This document shows positions 27,542 through 36,939 of a stretch of DNA of 64,000 bases, in pieces. The notes below the pieces were generated by a model, which was given only the letters and a program-made list of their open reading frames with translations, was not told the DNA's origin and ran no database searches. Position 1 is the stretch's first letter, and every line of letters starts with the position of its first letter. Both the position numbers and the translations under genes were made by a program. Source of the stretch: Hydrotalea sp. (GTDB lineage Bacteria > Bacteroidota > Bacteroidia > Chitinophagales > Chitinophagaceae); NCBI GenBank assembly GCA_022402565.1, contig JAKRSC010000021.1, positions 1,595 to 65,594 of the forward strand, read 5' to 3'.

Positions 27542-30349
27542 TTAAAACCTAAACAATTTGTTGGAAATTTCCCCTGACTCTATCTTTCTCTTGCTCCAAT
27601 CACGAATATCATAGTAAAATGAAAGTAAGAAATATCGATTCAGAATATTAGAGTTAGTAACCGAAGTTGCTCGCTCTGTTATGGATCCAGTAACACCTCT
27701 GTTTGTATTAAAAACATCATTTAAATATAGTTTCAGCTGAGCTCTCCTACTTTGCAAAAATGAATAAGTAATATCTGCATTTGTTACAAAACTGTTAGGA
27801 GGTACAATTGGAGAGGATACAGATTGTTGGATATACCTAAAATTAGTTGTAATGGCAATCGATGTACTTGGCCTATAAATAATTGATCCTCCAATATCGT
27901 TTGTCACAAGGTTAAAATTATTTAAGATCTTATTGCTTGCAGGAAAACGACTTTGACTTAATCCTATTCTATATTGAGGTAAAATCTCAAACTTGTTATT
28001 GAAATTTAAGTTGATTGAAAGTGATATGTTTTGTGAAAACTGATTAGCTGTAAAACTGTTTTCATCAATTAATACTCTACTAAAATCATATGAACCAAAA
28101 AAACCTGTATTATATCCAAATGAAAATCCATTCTTAGCTCTATACTTCCTACTATAATTTATCGAAACGGAATGACTAAATATATTTCCAGCATTTTCTG
28201 GTGTATAAGTCTGCAAGCCTGATGAGTCTATTGAAAGACGATTTATAACTGGATTTGAATAAAAGGAAGAATTTGTTATTATGATAAGCATTGCACCTGT
28301 TTTGTTATTAACAAAATTAGCTGATGTATTAAAAGTACTTGATCTGATAGGTTGTAATAACCTATTGCCATTTATTACTTGAAATGGATTACTATTGTCT
28401 GCAACAGGTATTAAATTATTTATAGAAGGGGCCTCCACCCTTTGATAATATTGCATGTTAATCTTATTAATTGTTAATGACATATTAAGCAATACATTTG
28501 TTAGGTTTTGAATAAAATGGTTGTTATTAAAATTGCTGTACTTATCATTTATCAACTGATTTTGAAGAACAAATGAAGTTCTTAAACGTATTTTATTTAT
28601 TTTCCAGACAAGATTAACATCACCTTTGAACATATCTAACTGCCTTCTAAGATCATTAGTGCCAGATAAGATTAAGCTATCATACACCAAACCATTTGTA
28701 CTTTTTGTAACTGTTTGAACCTGTTTACCAGATATAGTTCGCTCGTATCTGCTAGATATATAGTAGCTCAAATATTTATTAAAAACATTCTCAAAATAAA
28801 CACTGCCACTAATACTAGAACTAGGAGTATTTGTTCTTCGAAGCTGCTCAAATACTTGACTCCCAATTTGGGGAAAAATTATAGTATTTATAGATTCAGT
28901 AATTTGTGACAATGGATTATTATTGTTAATATAGGAATGAGACATTGAAAATGATTTCTTTGAATTCGCTATTCTCCGAGAATAGAATATAGAATAATTA
29001 AATCGTTTTACTGAATCATTTGAAAATAAATCGCCGTTAAAATTGCTAAGATTTCCAATTTGGTCATTTTTAAAGCCCTGATTAGAATTATTTGACAGCA
29101 AGTTAAGCTGGCTCACATATCCAATTCTAAGCTGAATTCTTGAAAGAGAATCTAAACGCCAATTCAGACCACCGTTTAAATTATTGGATCTTTCAATGGT
29201 GTTCATAGCAGAAACTGTATTTGAAATATTAAAGCCATTAACCAAAGGAATTGTAGTTGTATTGCTTGAGATTACTTCATTTAGGTTTGAATTATAGAAA
29301 TATTGAGCAAATAATGATAGATCTTTAGACGGAGCATGATTCAAATTTGCACCAATACCTTGACTATTATTGATACCAGTTGTACCGCCACCAAATGCAA
29401 TTCCATTTATGTTAATTCGTTGCCCTGATACACCATAAGTAGAGCCAAAAGAACCCATACCACTTCTATTAAACCCTCCAGCTTCACTTAGGTCTTGTAA
29501 GGAAAAGGAACTCCTATTTAAGTTATTCTTATAACCAACAAGGCTTAACTGAAGAGTATCTCTAAACATGTTTAAAAGAGCTCCTAACTCATTTCTTTCA
29601 TTAGTACCGCCACCTAAATAAGCTCTACCAAAAAACCCACGTTTTACACCCTTTTTAAATGTTAAATTTATTACTTTACTTAAGGGGCCCTCTCTCCTCA
29701 CATTTTCAAATTCATATTGCTCAGTATCGTCAACAACTTGAACCTTATCGATAAGATTAGCAGGCAAATTCCTAGTAGCCATTTTATAATTACCACCAAA
29801 GAATTGTTTTCCATCCACCAAAATCCTAGTTACTGGTCTTCCCTGCACTTGAATGCTACCATCATCTCCTACTTCCACACCTGGAAGTTTTTTTAGCAAA
29901 TCATCTACCAAAGCAGTAGGCAGGGTTTTAAAAGAAGCTGCGTTAAACTCAATGGTATCTTTTTTAAAAAGCACAGGAGGTATTTCTGAAAAAACCACTA
30001 CTTCATCTAATTGCTTTTCACTTGTTTTAAGGGCAACAATACCAAAGTCTATTGAAGGGATGGCTGAGGTGAGTATAAACTCTTTACGGTATGGCTCATA
30101 TCCCGCAACAGTTATTAATAACCGAAGCAATATTCCTTCAGGTAAAGAAGGAACTTTAAAAGCTCCTTTTGTATCAGATAAACGATATTTTATAATAGAA
30201 GTATCTTTTGCATCATACACAGCTATAGTTGCCAAGTTTAAACCCTTTTTTGTAGCACTATCAACCACTATTCCATTTATACTTAATGTTTGAGCACTTA
30301 AGTTTTGGATCAAAAAAAATAAAAGAAGAAAAAAGGGTATTCTAAGCAT
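27542..30349 (-). CDS. TonB-receptor-like outer-membrane barrel, copy A
   Basis: A 935-residue outer-membrane protein from the ATG at 30349. It has a signal peptide (MLRIPFFLLLFFL...SAQ), a carboxypeptidase-regulatory-like domain at about 25-105 (SINGIVVDSATKKGLNLATIAVYD), and a plug-like domain at about 130-230 (LLKKLPGVEV, GRPVTRILVDGKQFFGG). The rest is a long beta-barrel of the OMP_b-brl_3 kind ending in ...ISNKLFRF with a terminal Phe. A near-identical paralogue lies at 59193-62000. The upstream sequence ATTTTGAAACAC is shared with that copy, so a TTG start at 30358 is also possible. The substrate is unknown. A RAYT gene diverges from it 176 bases away. Confidence 0.85.
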   Translation of the reverse strand: MLRIPFFLLLFFLIQNLSAQTLSINGIVVDSATKKGLNLATIAVYDAKDTSIIKYRLSDTKGAFKVPSLPEGILLRLLITVAGYEPYRKEFILTSAIPSIDFGIVALKTSEKQLDEVVVFSEIPPVLFKKDTIEFNAASFKTLPTALVDDLLKKLPGVEVGDDGSIQVQGRPVTRILVDGKQFFGGNYKMATRNLPANLIDKVQVVDDTEQYEFENVRREGPLSKVINLTFKKGVKRGFFGRAYLGGGTNERNELGALLNMFRDTLQLSLVGYKNNLNRSSFSLQDLSEAGGFNRSGMGSFGSTYGVSGQRININGIAFGGGTTGINNSQGIGANLNHAPSKDLSLFAQYFYNSNLNEVISSNTTTIPLVNGFNISNTVSAMNTIERSNNLNGGLNWRLDSLSRIQLRIGYVSQLNLLSNNSNQGFKNDQIGNLSNFNGDLFSNDSVKRFNYSIFYSRRIANSKKSFSMSHSYINNNNPLSQITESINTIIFPQIGSQVFEQLRRTNTPSSSISGSVYFENVFNKYLSYYISSRYERTISGKQVQTVTKSTNGLVYDSLILSGTNDLRRQLDMFKGDVNLVWKINKIRLRTSFVLQNQLINDKYSNFNNNHFIQNLTNVLLNMSLTINKINMQYYQRVEAPSINNLIPVADNSNPFQVINGNRLLQPIRSSTFNTSANFVNNKTGAMLIIITNSSFYSNPVINRLSIDSSGLQTYTPENAGNIFSHSVSINYSRKYRAKNGFSFGYNTGFFGSYDFSRVLIDENSFTANQFSQNISLSINLNFNNKFEILPQYRIGLSQSRFPASNKILNNFNLVTNDIGGSIIYRPSTSIAITTNFRYIQQSVSSPIVPPNSFVTNADITYSFLQSRRAQLKLYLNDVFNTNRGVTGSITERATSVTNSNILNRYFLLSFYYDIRDWSKRKIESGEISNKLFRF

Positions 30350-30525
30350 GTGTTTCAAAATGACATTTTTATATGTATAGATCCATAATGGTAAACTCAA
30401 ATTACAAAAATTATAAATACGTAATTCAAGTATTATTTTACTTCACTAAGTTGCTCAGATTTACAATAGGTGCAAATTAACTTATCCGAAACCCAACCCA
30501 CTGAAAATATTTTTATTTTAGTTGA

Positions 30526-31083
30526 ATGAGCAGAAAGTATAAGTTCACGAATAAAGATGGTATTTATTTCATCAGCTTCTCTACTGTTTCTTGGGTGGAT
30601 GTATTTACAAGAGTGGTTTATAAGGATATACTAGTTGAAAATCTGCGATATTGCCAAAATAACAAAGGCTTAGAACTATTTGCATGGTGTATCATGACCA
30701 ACCATGTCCATTTAATTGCAAGAGCGCAAGAAGGATTTCTGCTTCCAAATATTTTGAGAGATTTCAAAAAACATACCAGTAAACTGTTGATTAAAACTAT
30801 TAAAGAGAATCAACAAGAAAGTAGGCGTGCTTGGATGTTGGAAATATTTAGGACGGCTGGCGAGAATAACAATGCTAATTGTAGTTTCCAATTTTGGCAG
30901 CAGGATAATCACCCTATTGAAATATGGAGTGAAAAAGTTATTCTACAGAAACTCAATTATTTACATAATAATCCAGTTGTTGCAGGGATCGTACGGCATC
31001 CAGAAGACTATCTGTATAGTAGTGCTCGAAATTATTTTGATGAGAACTACCGTGGACTTTTGGAAATCAAGTTCATCACTTAA
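30526..31083 (+). CDS. REP-associated tyrosine transposase (RAYT, IS200-like Y1 family)
   Basis: A 185-residue HUH-type nuclease. It has the paired histidines of the family in TNHVHLIARA, and the likely catalytic tyrosine in KLNYLHNNPVVAGIV, followed by the usual PEDYLYSSARNY ending. It begins MSRKYKFTNKDGIYFISFST, typical of RAYTs. A cluster of palindromic repeats follows its stop within a few bases, as expected for a RAYT and its cognate REP sequences. RAYTs are normally single-copy and vertically kept rather than active insertion sequences. The gene appears intact. Confidence 0.9.
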   Translation: MSRKYKFTNKDGIYFISFSTVSWVDVFTRVVYKDILVENLRYCQNNKGLELFAWCIMTNHVHLIARAQEGFLLPNILRDFKKHTSKLLIKTIKENQQESRRAWMLEIFRTAGENNNANCSFQFWQQDNHPIEIWSEKVILQKLNYLHNNPVVAGIVRHPEDYLYSSARNYFDENYRGLLEIKFIT

Positions 31084-31090
31084 AAAGCGC

Positions 31091-31225
31091 TAGCGCGAGT
31101 TTGCAACTCGTGTTTAAACCTCTACTGTTGGCGCGAGTTTGTAACTAACATAGCACGGGTTGCAAACCCGCGCTAACGAATGATTGCAAACGCGCGCTAA
31201 CGAAAGATTGCAAATCCATCCTAAC
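31091..31225. repeat. REP-like palindrome cluster next to the RAYT gene
   Basis: About five related units built on GCGCGAGTTTGCAAC: two forward (31091-31112 and 31130-31151), one full palindrome (31151-31178, arms CGGGTT and AACCCG around GCA, with outer AGC/GCT), and two in the opposite sense (31182-31204 and 31206-31225, GATTGCAAA...CTAAC). The last units are degraded. Inverted pairs of this type match the BIME arrangement of REP elements. Confidence 0.8.
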
Positions 31226-31243
31226 AAAAAAGAGCTATGTTAC

Positions 31244-32101
31244 TTAAAGAATCTCCGCCTTCAAACTTAAATCGAGGCTTTGCGCTTGATGAATCAGTCC
31301 ACCTACACTTACATAAGTAACACCAGTATTGGCATATGAACGAATATTACTAAGATGAATACCGCCACTGGCTTCTGTTTCAAAATCAGCTCCTAATATT
31401 TGTAAAGCTTCCTCAATTTGCTCCGGCTTAAAATTATCCAACATCACACGAAACACTTTTCCCTTACCAACCTCTGCAACTTCATGTACCTCTTCCAAAC
31501 TGCGCGTTTCAACTTCAATCTTAAGATGTGGCTTATCTTGAATATACTGCCATGCTCTTTCAACAGCAGCACTAATACCACCTGCGTAATCAATATGATT
31601 ATCCTTTAGCATAATCATATCATACAAGCCAAATCTGTGGTTAATTCCTCCGCCAATTCTTACTGCTTCTTTTTCCAATAACCTAAAATTAGGAGTGGTT
31701 TTTCTTGTGTCTAACAAACCAGTTTTCGTTCCAGCGAGTTCATCCACATATTTCCTGGTTAAAGTAGCAATGCCACTCATCCTTTGCATGCAATTCAATA
31801 CCAACCTTTCTGCCTTCAATAAAACATGTACATTTCCAAATACTTCAAAAGCCTTTTCACCAACATGCATGGAATCGCCATCGGCTTTAAAAGCAACAAA
31901 CTGAATATTAGGTTGTAAATAAGTGAAAATTTCTTTTGCTACTTCAACTCCGGCTAAAATGCCTTCTTGTTTGATAAATAATACAGCTTTCCCTGGCTGA
32001 TCTGGAGGAATACAAGAAAGCGATGAATGATCGCCCTCCCCCACATCTTCTTGGATAGCCATATCTACTAATTTGTGCAGTTGAACTTTAAAATCGTGCA
32101 T
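31244..32101 (-). CDS. nadC: Nicotinate-nucleotide pyrophosphorylase (carboxylating)
   Basis: Quinolinate phosphoribosyltransferase of de novo NAD synthesis: quinolinate plus PRPP gives nicotinate mononucleotide and CO2. The 285 residues are the normal length. Family motifs are EDVGEGDHSS near the start, MSGIATLT, the substrate-binding LLDTRKTTPNFRLLEKEAV, GGGINHRFGLYDMIMLKDNH, and EVETRSLEE. A TAnnTTTG box ends only 5 bases before the ATG, which suggests a leaderless mRNA. nadA and nadB are not in the window. Confidence 0.96.
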   Translation of the reverse strand: MHDFKVQLHKLVDMAIQEDVGEGDHSSLSCIPPDQPGKAVLFIKQEGILAGVEVAKEIFTYLQPNIQFVAFKADGDSMHVGEKAFEVFGNVHVLLKAERLVLNCMQRMSGIATLTRKYVDELAGTKTGLLDTRKTTPNFRLLEKEAVRIGGGINHRFGLYDMIMLKDNHIDYAGGISAAVERAWQYIQDKPHLKIEVETRSLEEVHEVAEVGKGKVFRVMLDNFKPEQIEEALQILGADFETEASGGIHLSNIRSYANTGVTYVSVGGLIHQAQSLDLSLKAEIL

Positions 32102-32106
32102 AGCAG

Positions 32107-32114
32107 CAAAGCTA
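32107..32114 (-). promoter_or_regulatory. Putative -7 box of nadC, very close to start
   Basis: TAGCTTTG on the minus strand matches TAnnTTTG. Only 5 bases separate it from the nadC ATG, so transcription would begin at or about the start codon. Confidence 0.5.
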
Positions 32115-32142
32115 CAGTAAAAGAATATGCTGAAAAGATTGG

Positions 32143-32526
32143 TTAATTGATGCGCATAGCAACAATCTGAAAGCGGCCTTCTTTATTGCGCAGAATGAGC
32201 GTAACGCTAAATGATTTCCCAGAAGAAAGCATTTTGCCCGCCATATATAAAGTACCACTCATTTCACGTTGTGATAACAACTCGAACCCTTTAATACCAT
32301 TGTCTTTATAAAACGATTTCAAAGCCTGTGTTGCCTGATTTTTACTAACAGCTTTCATTTCCTCTTTCTCAGGAAATCTAAGGTCAATAAACTCATCGAA
32401 ATGTGCAGCAACCGATTCCGCATTGCCTGATTTTAAAGCTTTTACAATATCATCTACTTCGGCCCTAAACATCCATACCGACATAACAACAGCAAATGCG
32501 CCCCATCCAGCCATCAAATACTTCAT
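32143..32526 (-). CDS. DUF4783 family protein
   Basis: A 127-residue protein with an N-terminal hydrophobic segment (about 3-20, likely signal or anchor) followed by a compact NTF2-like fold as in the bacteroidete DUF4783 family: DDIVKALKSGNAESVAAHFDEFIDL, then QATQALKSFYKDNG and TLILRNKEGRFQIVAMRIN. The function is not known. It lies 41 bases upstream of nadC in the same direction, and each gene has its own TAnnTTTG box. The match to DUF4783 is by recollection of the family pattern. Confidence 0.8.
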   Translation of the reverse strand: MKYLMAGWGAFAVVMSVWMFRAEVDDIVKALKSGNAESVAAHFDEFIDLRFPEKEEMKAVSKNQATQALKSFYKDNGIKGFELLSQREMSGTLYMAGKMLSSGKSFSVTLILRNKEGRFQIVAMRIN

Positions 32527-32543
32527 GATCTATTAAAAGTTTT

Positions 32544-32551
32544 CAAATGTA
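32544..32551 (-). promoter_or_regulatory. Putative -7 box of the DUF4783 gene
   Basis: TACATTTG on the minus strand, 17 bases before the ATG at 32526. It matches TAnnTTTG. Confidence 0.45.
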
Positions 32552-32618
32552 ATATAGCAAAAAACCTGCCAAGGTCGAAGAACCAGTTTCCGAGCGCAAG
32601 ATATTGCCTGCAAAAATG

Positions 32619-32626
32619 TAGATTTG
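32619..32626 (+). promoter_or_regulatory. Putative -7 box of gpmI, very close to start
   Basis: TAGATTTG matches TAnnTTTG, with only 4 bases before the gpmI ATG at 32631. A leaderless transcript is likely if this box is used. Confidence 0.5.
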
Positions 32627-32630
32627 AGCC

Positions 32631-34154
32631 ATGAGTCAGAAAGTTATGTTAATGATCATGGATGGCTGGGGACTAGGACAGGTTTCTTCCTCAGATGCCA
32701 TTCAGCAGGCAAATGTGCCTTTTGTAAGTTCCTTGTTTGAAAAATATCCTAACGCAACATTAACCACTTGTGGAGAAGCAGTTGGGCTTCCAGATGGACA
32801 AATGGGCAACTCAGAGGTTGGGCACTTAAACCTTGGAGCTGGTCGAGTTGTGTACCAAGAGCTACAGAGAATTCATGTGGCTATTCGTGATAGATCTTTT
32901 TTTGATAATCCATCACTGCTAGCTTCCATAAGATATGCGAAAGAAAATAACACATCCCTACACCTTATTGGTTTGGTAAGTGATGGTGGTGTTCACAGCC
33001 ATATTAATCATGTAAAAGCCATTTGTGAATTATGTGCAAAAGAAGGACTGAACAAAGTTTTCATTCATGCATTTACCGATGGACGTGATTGTGATCCGAA
33101 AAGCGGCGCCGGTTTCATACAATCCCTACAAGAAGCCACTCAAAAGACCTGTGGCACTATTGCTAGTGTTACTGGAAGATATTACGCAATGGATCGTGAT
33201 AAAAGATGGGAAAGGGTTAAAAAAGCTTACGACGCACTGGTTCATGCAAATGGAGAAATTAGTGAAGACTTGGTTAAAAGCATTGAGGCCTCTTACCAAA
33301 AAGGAGTGACCGATGAATTCTTAGATCCTATCATTTCAGCAAATCTGAAGGACAATCCTGATGCATTTATTAAAAATGGTGATGCGGTTATCTGTTTTAA
33401 TTTCAGAACCGACAGATGTCGAGAAATTACAGAAGTGTTGAGTCAGCGTGCTATTCCTGAACAGGATATGCAACCTCTTGAATTGCATTATACCACCATG
33501 ACTGAATATGATGCAACTTACAAAAATGTGCATGTCATTTTTGAAAACGATAACCTTGTACAAACATTAGGTGAGGTTTTATCGAGCCATGGAAAAACGC
33601 AGCTGAGGATGGCAGAAACTGAAAAGTACCCGCATGTTACTTTTTTCTTTAGTGGGGGAAGAGAATCATTATTTCCAGGGGAAGACAGAAAAATGGCGGC
33701 TTCACCTAAGGTTGCTACCTACGATTTACAGCCCGAAATGAGTGCTATTGAATTAACTGATTATTTGGTTGCAGCTTTAGATGAGGCCAAAAATGATTTT
33801 ATCTGTATCAATTACGCAAATGCAGATATGGTAGGACACACAGGTGTGTTTGAAGCAGTTGTAAAAGCGGTGGAAACTGTTGACCAATGTGTTCAAAGAG
33901 CAGTTACCAAAGCGCTGGATAAAGGATACATTGTTTTACTCACTGCCGATCACGGAAATGCTGACTATATGATCAATGAAGACGGATCACCCAATACCCA
34001 ACATTCACTCAATCCAGTTCCAGTTTTCTTAATAGGTGCAGGAGCAGAAAAAAATATCCGATCGGGTAAATTAGGTGATATTGCCCCAACTATCTTGCAC
34101 CTTATGCAATTACCTATACCTAAGGAAATGACTGGTGAAGTACTTGTACATTAA
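32631..34154 (+). CDS. gpmI: 2,3-bisphosphoglycerate-independent phosphoglycerate mutase
   Basis: Glycolytic enzyme interconverting 3- and 2-phosphoglycerate with two manganese ions. The 507 residues match the family. D11 in MDGWG and phospho-acceptor Ser61 in GQMGNSEVGHLNLGAG are visible. They are followed by VHSHINH, FTDGRDCDPKSG, GRYYAMDRDKRWER, the FNFRTDRCREIT stretch, NYANADMVGHTG and TADHGNAD. The gene diverges from the DUF4783 gene. A haem-binding gene follows 29 bases later. Confidence 0.97.
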   Translation: MSQKVMLMIMDGWGLGQVSSSDAIQQANVPFVSSLFEKYPNATLTTCGEAVGLPDGQMGNSEVGHLNLGAGRVVYQELQRIHVAIRDRSFFDNPSLLASIRYAKENNTSLHLIGLVSDGGVHSHINHVKAICELCAKEGLNKVFIHAFTDGRDCDPKSGAGFIQSLQEATQKTCGTIASVTGRYYAMDRDKRWERVKKAYDALVHANGEISEDLVKSIEASYQKGVTDEFLDPIISANLKDNPDAFIKNGDAVICFNFRTDRCREITEVLSQRAIPEQDMQPLELHYTTMTEYDATYKNVHVIFENDNLVQTLGEVLSSHGKTQLRMAETEKYPHVTFFFSGGRESLFPGEDRKMAASPKVATYDLQPEMSAIELTDYLVAALDEAKNDFICINYANADMVGHTGVFEAVVKAVETVDQCVQRAVTKALDKGYIVLLTADHGNADYMINEDGSPNTQHSLNPVPVFLIGAGAEKNIRSGKLGDIAPTILHLMQLPIPKEMTGEVLVH

Positions 34155-34183
34155 ATTTTTCTAAGGTATTCAAACTGAAAAAC

Positions 34184-34678
34184 ATGACAACTAAATCAAA
34201 AATTTTAGCCGGACTAGTAGGTGTGTTTGTTTTAATACAGTTCTATAGACACGAACCAAATGTGCAAGAAGCACCAGCAAAAAACCATTTAACCACAGAA
34301 TATACAATACCCGCTAACGTTGAGCAGGTATTGGTGAATGCCTGTTATGATTGCCATAGTAACAATACAGTGTATCCTTGGTATAGTCAAGTACAGCCCT
34401 TAGCATATTGGATCAATCACCATGTAGAAGACGGAAAGAAGCACCTCAACTTTGATGAGTTTACCACTTATAGATTGCGCAAGCAATACCATAAAATGGA
34501 AGAAGTGGTTGAACAAATGCAAGAAAAAGAAATGCCACTCAAAAGCTATAGCCTCATTCATAGCAATGCACGCTTAAAAGATGAAGAAAGAACATTATTG
34601 ATCAATTGGGCAGAAGCAGTAATGAATGAAATGAAGGGACGTTATCCAATGGATAGCTTGGTGAAACCAAAAAGTTAA
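34184..34678 (+). CDS. Haem-binding domain protein with CxxCH motif
   Basis: A 164-residue envelope protein with an N-terminal hydrophobic helix (ILAGLVGVFVLIQF) and one c-type haem motif, CYDCH (54-58), in the context NACYDCHSNNTVYPWYSQVQP that marks the bacteroidete haem-binding domain family. A distal methionine ligand could be in EKEMPLKSYSLIH. It probably carries electrons or senses redox in the periplasm. It lies 11 bases upstream of a TonB-dependent receptor gene, so the two are likely co-transcribed, though a joint task is only inferred. Confidence 0.85.
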   Translation: MTTKSKILAGLVGVFVLIQFYRHEPNVQEAPAKNHLTTEYTIPANVEQVLVNACYDCHSNNTVYPWYSQVQPLAYWINHHVEDGKKHLNFDEFTTYRLRKQYHKMEEVVEQMQEKEMPLKSYSLIHSNARLKDEERTLLINWAEAVMNEMKGRYPMDSLVKPKS

Positions 34679-34689
34679 GTTTATAAGAC

Positions 34690-36903
34690 ATGCGATTTGG
34701 ATTGACTTTAAGTGGGCTACTTTGTCTACCGATACTTCTATTTGCACAATCAAAAAAAGATACTACCAACTTAGACCGAGAGTTGGAGGAGGTAACTGTA
34801 TTCTATAAAAAATGGGAGCAAAAACTGAATGATATCCCTAACAGAATTAGTAAGGTTAAATTAAGTGATGTACGCTTACGCAATCCAGCTACCATGGCAG
34901 ATGTACTTGCTGGAACTGGAGAAGTATTTATCCAAAAAAGCCAACAAGGCGGTGGAAGCCCAATGATTAGAGGATTTGCTACAAATAGAGTTTTACTAGT
35001 AGTGGATGGTGTTCGAATGAATAATGCGATCTATAGAAGTGGAAATATTCAGAATGTTATTTCTCTTGATCCACTTGCCTTAGAAGATGCCGAAGTTATA
35101 TTCGGACCAGGATCCTTAATTTATGGTAGTGATGCTATTGGTGGTGTTATGGACTTCCATACATTACAACCTCGATTTGCTAAAAAAAATAATACGTTGG
35201 TAAAGGGTAACCTTACAACTCGATATGCTTCAGCTAACCAAGAACAAACTGTACATGCCGATGTAAACATTGCTAACAATAAAGTTTCGTGGTTAGGTAG
35301 TTTTACTTTTAGTCACTTTGGCGACTTAAGAATGGGCAATAGAGGTGGACCAGATAGCTATTTGAGAAAGGAGTACATTCAAAGAATAGGCAGTGTAGAT
35401 TCCATCATAAAAAATGCTAACCCGCTTGTCCAACGTTTTACTGGCTATGAACAGAAAAACATCATGAGTAAACTTCGATGGAAGCCTACTGACAATTGGG
35501 ATATACAATATGCATTTCACTATTCAAATACCAGCAATATACCACGCTATGATAGGCTAATTGAATATGCTAATAACAGACTTCGTTTTGCCAGGTGGGA
35601 TTACGGACCACAAGCTTGGCAAATGCATCATGTGCAAGTGCAAAATAATAAAGCTTCAGTGCTATACGATGCCGTGAAATTAGTTGCCGCATTTCAACAA
35701 TATGAAGAAAGCAGAATTGATAGAAGAAGAGGCAATAACTGGGAAAGAAGTCAAATTGAAACAGTAAATGCATGGTCAATCAACCTCGACTTCAACAAAA
35801 GCTTCAATGAAAAGTCGGAAATATTTTATGGGGCTGAATGGGTGAAAAATGATATTGGTTCAAAAGCTTTTGAACGCAATATTATCAGCAATCAACAAAG
35901 ACCAGTTCAAACAAGATACCCCAATGGTTCCGATTGGAACTCGTGGGGAGCTTATGCAAGTTATAGGTATCGTCCAAAAGCAGGTATGACCATTACCAGT
36001 GGATTGCGCATTAACCAAAATAAATCGAGTGCAGAATTTGATAGAACCTTCTTTGCTTTTCCATTTAGCAATACATCTATACAAGCTGGTAATTTCACTG
36101 GGAATCTTGGAATGGCTTATCAGTTTGCAACAGGCTGGCAATTAAATGCACTGGTATCATCTGGATTTAGAATGCCCAACATAGATGACATTGGTAAAGT
36201 CTTTGAATCTGCTCCCGGATTGGTAGTTGTACCCAACCCCAATCTTCGTCCTGAGTATGTTTGGAATGGTGACTTAGGAATTCAATACAAACAGGAAAAC
36301 AATTGGGAAATGTATTTCACACTATTTGGCACAAGAATGAACAATGCACTTACAAGAAGGCCTTTTCAGTTCTTAGGTAGCGACAGTTTATTTTTTGATG
36401 GAGGAATGAGTTCGGTTGAAGCTATTCAAAATGTAGCATCTGCAACCGTATGGGGAATACAAGCTGGATGGGGAATTCATTTGCTACCTTCTCTAGTTTG
36501 GAAAACACAATTGAATTGGATTCAAGGAAGAGAAACAGATGATGTAAGGAATGAGCAAGTTCCGCTTAGGCATGCACCACCCTTTTATGGGAACACTTCT
36601 ATAACATTTCGAAATAAAAAATGGGAAATATTGTGGCAATTAGAGCATCACGGAGAAGTAAGAGCTGAACAATTAGCTCCCAGCGAAAGAGCAAAGCTAT
36701 TCATTTATGCAACCGATGCACAAGGAAGACCTTATTGTCCAAGTTGGTATGCCATGCATTTAAAATCTTCCTTTCAAGTGAGTTCTACTTTTAGTATGCA
36801 ATTAGGTTGGGAGAATATAACCAATCAACGTTACAGACCTTATTCATCAGGTATTGTTGCTCCCGGCTCACAAATCATCATAAGCGCACGCTTAAAATGG
36901 TAA
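34690..36903 (+). CDS. TonB-dependent outer-membrane receptor
   Basis: A 737-residue receptor with a signal peptide (MRFGLTLSGLLCLPILLFAQ), a plug domain at about 50-160 (PATMADVLAGTGEVFIQKSQQG, GGSPMIRGFATNRVLLVVDGVRMNNAIYR split by strands, IFGPGSLIYGSDAIGGV), and a 22-strand-type barrel to the end (LGWENITNQRYRPYSSGIVAPG, final W). It lacks the extra N-terminal domain of SusC proteins and has no SusD partner, so a metal complex or cofactor is more likely than a glycan. Preceded by the haem-binding gene and followed 36 bases later by engB, which has its own promoter box. Confidence 0.9.
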   Translation: MRFGLTLSGLLCLPILLFAQSKKDTTNLDRELEEVTVFYKKWEQKLNDIPNRISKVKLSDVRLRNPATMADVLAGTGEVFIQKSQQGGGSPMIRGFATNRVLLVVDGVRMNNAIYRSGNIQNVISLDPLALEDAEVIFGPGSLIYGSDAIGGVMDFHTLQPRFAKKNNTLVKGNLTTRYASANQEQTVHADVNIANNKVSWLGSFTFSHFGDLRMGNRGGPDSYLRKEYIQRIGSVDSIIKNANPLVQRFTGYEQKNIMSKLRWKPTDNWDIQYAFHYSNTSNIPRYDRLIEYANNRLRFARWDYGPQAWQMHHVQVQNNKASVLYDAVKLVAAFQQYEESRIDRRRGNNWERSQIETVNAWSINLDFNKSFNEKSEIFYGAEWVKNDIGSKAFERNIISNQQRPVQTRYPNGSDWNSWGAYASYRYRPKAGMTITSGLRINQNKSSAEFDRTFFAFPFSNTSIQAGNFTGNLGMAYQFATGWQLNALVSSGFRMPNIDDIGKVFESAPGLVVVPNPNLRPEYVWNGDLGIQYKQENNWEMYFTLFGTRMNNALTRRPFQFLGSDSLFFDGGMSSVEAIQNVASATVWGIQAGWGIHLLPSLVWKTQLNWIQGRETDDVRNEQVPLRHAPPFYGNTSITFRNKKWEILWQLEHHGEVRAEQLAPSERAKLFIYATDAQGRPYCPSWYAMHLKSSFQVSSTFSMQLGWENITNQRYRPYSSGIVAPGSQIIISARLKW

Positions 36904-36926
36904 ATATTGCAGCAGGCATATTTTCA

Positions 36927-36934
36927 TACCTTTG
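36927..36934 (+). promoter_or_regulatory. Putative -7 box of engB, very close to start
   Basis: TACCTTTG matches TAnnTTTG with 5 bases before the ATG at 36940. A TTG 17 bases upstream of it could serve as the -33 element. Confidence 0.5.
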
Positions 36935-36939
36935 CAGCT

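Noticed and set aside
29853-30293. A 146-residue plus-strand frame, with a matching one in the other barrel gene
   Set aside because: Antisense shadow of the conserved plug region of the two paralogous barrels.
31091-31225. Short repeats considered as a CRISPR array
   Set aside because: The units are irregular, palindromic, in both orientations and without uniform spacers. They fit REP elements next to the RAYT gene.
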